Notes under the pieces: generated by a model
Seen by the model: the letters and a program-made list of their open reading frames with translations, nothing else
What the model was told of the DNA's origin: nothing
The model's database searches: none
Position numbers and translations under genes: made by a program
Assembly (NCBI GenBank): GCA_944739405.2
Contig: OX123182.2
Span: forward strand, 69,133,183-69,197,182
DNA from: Euclidia mi
Taxonomy: Eukaryota > Arthropoda > Insecta > Lepidoptera > Erebidae
Length of the DNA: 64,000 nucleotides
Direction: 5' to 3'
Shown: in pieces, positions 61,966-64,000 of the stretch
Layout: each line of letters starts with the position of its first letter
Numbering within the stretch: the first letter of the stretch is position 1

Positions 61966-63995
61966 CAGCGGTCGGCAACCTTTTGGTAGACAAGGGCCGC
62001 AAGATGGCAAAATTAAGTAAAGGCGGGCCATACTTTTGATATTAACTAGGGCTTCCTAGTTAATATCAAACTTACAGAAAATCAGATAATATCAGAAAAT
62101 CAGAGACTTGCAGAAAATAATATATGCTTATATATTTTCTGCAAGTCTAGCAGCGCTTCTGCAACTTTGATTAAGTCATCGGCATAGTTGACCATTGATA
62201 TTGACGTCCACTCCATCCCACTTTAGCGTATTAAGGACGCCCTTCAGCGCGCTAGTAAACAGTAGGTATCGGGGAAATAATGTCACTCTGTATTACCTTT
62301 TGCAGCAACTAGATGTGTCATGTTTGGTGGTTTAGAGCTCGAAAAACAGCGTCACGATTTGTGTAGAGACCTCTCAACACTTCCACATATAGTCAATCAT
62401 GTGGATTCAGAACAGCCCAGGTTTCGATAGAGTCAAAGGCTGTTTTAAAGTCCACAGAAACCAGAAGAGAGGGCTACTCCGACTTCCCTGGGAGTATTTA
62501 GGATGCTGCTGCGTGAGAGGCACACTGATGTCATCGACATCTACTTCTCGGAAATATTCTGTTTAGTGGCGAGCAAGTGTGGCTTTAGGGTCGCTGGTGT
62601 TTATTGGGTAAACTTTAGCAGGTGTCTTAAATTTCAGCGAGTGTATCTGGGACTGATGTGATAATAAGTATCACTATTCAAGGTTCTCAGCTTTCTCAGA
62701 TGACTGTTTCCCAGTATCTTCCTAAAGACTTCGACTTTCGATAATGCTTAATCTCCTCCTTTATGAAACGAGTGTTCCATCTTCGAAAGTATAACGCCTC
62801 ATCTAGCTGCCGACATTTTTAATAAAGCTCTATCTGATGTTTGCCGTCGAAGTCCAACAGAGCCTTGTTTGAAAATGTAGATTTCAGGTCGCTTTTTCCG
62901 AATGTGCCTTATTCCTTGTTCCTCATCTACATTTGCCGGGATTTCTAGTGCTGATAACGTAATTGGCAATTGCAGTTGGAAAGCACCCGCTATTGGCTCA
63001 GTGGAGTGAAGAAGAGACCTTAGCATGCTGCATCTCCACTCAAGCTTCAATTTAATATTTAGGCCGCTTCTTAAAAGTCAGATTCCTTCCGATATTTAAT
63101 CTGTTGATCATTGAGACATCCCAAAATATTTGCTTATTTATCAGTAATTGTCAAGGCGTTCCAGGTCCACGTCCATTATGCATTTTGCTAGTAGAAGGTT
63201 CTTCCTCATGCAGATCTCGTATGAGAAGTTGACTAGCATTTCAGTTCACGGTTTCTGCACCGATAACTATGCGATCCGAAACATAGTTCACCACGCTATT
63301 GCCCTACTCTGGCTATAGGTAGAATGGAAGTCTCCATGACAGCAGTAAAATGAGCGTTGCTGGTACAATGTAAAGCCATAGCTACTCAACATCGATATTT
63401 ATACCTGCAAGAACTTAGAATAATGAACCTCTCGGTGCATCTCAGTACCAGGTACGCTATCCGGATCCAGATGCTGCAGATCTCAGTCACGTTGTTACGG
63501 AAAGCTTTATTAACGAGAAACTTTAATAAAGCTTTATTAACTTAGGGAAAGTATGTTCATCAAGTAGAATAGGTAGCCCGGTGTAAAGGTTGTCATGTCC
63601 TCCCCAATTGATTTTGGCAGCTATTCGTAGCCCAGGGATATTCAGTATCCTAACGGGGGCTAAAGTAAGTCCTACCATGACCGCGGTCGCTGCCGTCAGC
63701 TGGAATAATAGGGCGGCTCCGGCGGCTGGATACTTGGGGCCGTCTTTGACTACTTATCATGGTGGGCTTTGCCCACAGTCACCACTAGATTTGAGTACTA
63801 TGATCAGTACCTGCTCAAGGGAATGCTGCTACTTATTCACACTGAAACTCCCTTAGTCGCATCATACATCCATCCACGGGAGGAATTAGGGTGATGCTAT
63901 TCTAAGCAGCATTATATTCGATACTTATGACCTTTTCCCAAAACATTCGCGGGCCGCAAGTATGACCCACGCGGGCCGCGGGTTTCCGACCCCTG
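61966..63995. mobile_element. hAT element carrying RTE-type LINE fragments
   Basis: Left end CAGCGGTCGGCAACCTTTTG with GGGCCGC, right end CGCGGGCCGCGGGTTTCCGA then CCCCTG. The 8-bp target CTCTAGAC is before the left end (61958-61965); after the right end the window shows CTCTA (63996-64000) and then stops, matching the first five bases. The interior contains pieces of an RTE-like LINE and no clear hAT transposase. Confidence 0.85.
62110..62490 (-). pseudogene. LINE reverse transcriptase fragment inside hAT element
   Basis: On the minus strand, with several stops, the reading includes VSVDFKTAFDSIETWAVLN (RT motif A region), then ALKGVLNTLKWDGVDVNING, patterns of the RT core of lepidopteran RTE-like LINEs. 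Further right (62760-63250) are coding-like remnants such as LRRLDEALYFRRWNTRFIKEE-type sequence on the same strand. Old and broken. Confidence 0.65.
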
Positions 63996-64000
63996 CTCTA

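Noticed and set aside
63590..63856. 88-codon plus-strand frame near the right edge
   Set aside because: Lies in the hAT element interior among antisense LINE relics; no family match seen.

Overview
The window is AT-rich animal DNA, most likely from a moth or butterfly (Lepidoptera). I infer this from short GT-AG introns in arthropod-type housekeeping genes, from many mobile elements of types common in lepidopteran genomes (short Helitrons with TC...CTAG ends, tRNA-headed SINEs with ATG-type or TATG-type tails, RTE-like LINEs ending in ATG repeats), and from insect-style gene structures such as the GatC/PolG2 pair. The species cannot be fixed from the sequence alone.

Host genes. Five conserved genes are well supported. 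LAMTOR2 (minus, 7362-6911, two exons) encodes a Ragulator subunit. SDAD1 (minus, 24997-22829, one exon) is a 60S ribosome-biogenesis factor. KDELR (plus, 25740-30474, five exons, 212 codons) is the ER-retention receptor and is divergently paired with SDAD1. GatC and PolG2 (minus, 46033-35759) form a dicistronic unit in which the PolG2 start overlaps the GatC stop; the last PolG2 exon lies beyond a 6.6-kb intron that holds an intact mariner. A 68-residue COX14-like membrane protein (plus, 47946-48152) is a weaker call. Thus at least four of the genes serve organelle or endomembrane housekeeping: mitochondrial glutaminyl-tRNA formation, mtDNA replication, ER retrieval and lysosomal nutrient signalling.

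Mobile DNA fills most of the rest. 1-6 kb: SINEs, a Helitron, LINE pieces and a 5S-related SINE. 7.5-18.8 kb: full and partial copies of a repeated unit of roughly 1.5 kb that starts just upstream of LAMTOR2, split by a deleted copia element, a foldback element, a LINE tail plus Harbinger-like element, Helitrons, and a hAT element that itself contains two further insertions. 18.9-22.1 kb: Helitron, SINEs and GC-rich repeats. 26.4-29.6 kb (KDELR intron 3): Helitron, SINE and a 430-bp tandem duplication. 33.3-34.8 kb: a pogo/Tigger-like element carrying about twelve copies of a TGGACGCRAA motif. 39.1-40.4 kb: a complete mariner. 46.8-51.9 kb: gypsy integrase fragment, hAT and Harbinger-like elements. 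52.2-60.9 kb: one RTE-like LINE on the minus strand, broken by a 2.96-kb Transib (RAG1-like) transposon, by a SINE, and by a LINE with an intact 1206-residue ORF2. 60.9-64 kb: a SINE split by a MULE-like MITE, then a hAT element that contains an old RTE reverse-transcriptase fragment.

Many insertions are supported by target-site duplications that I could read directly; these are given per element.
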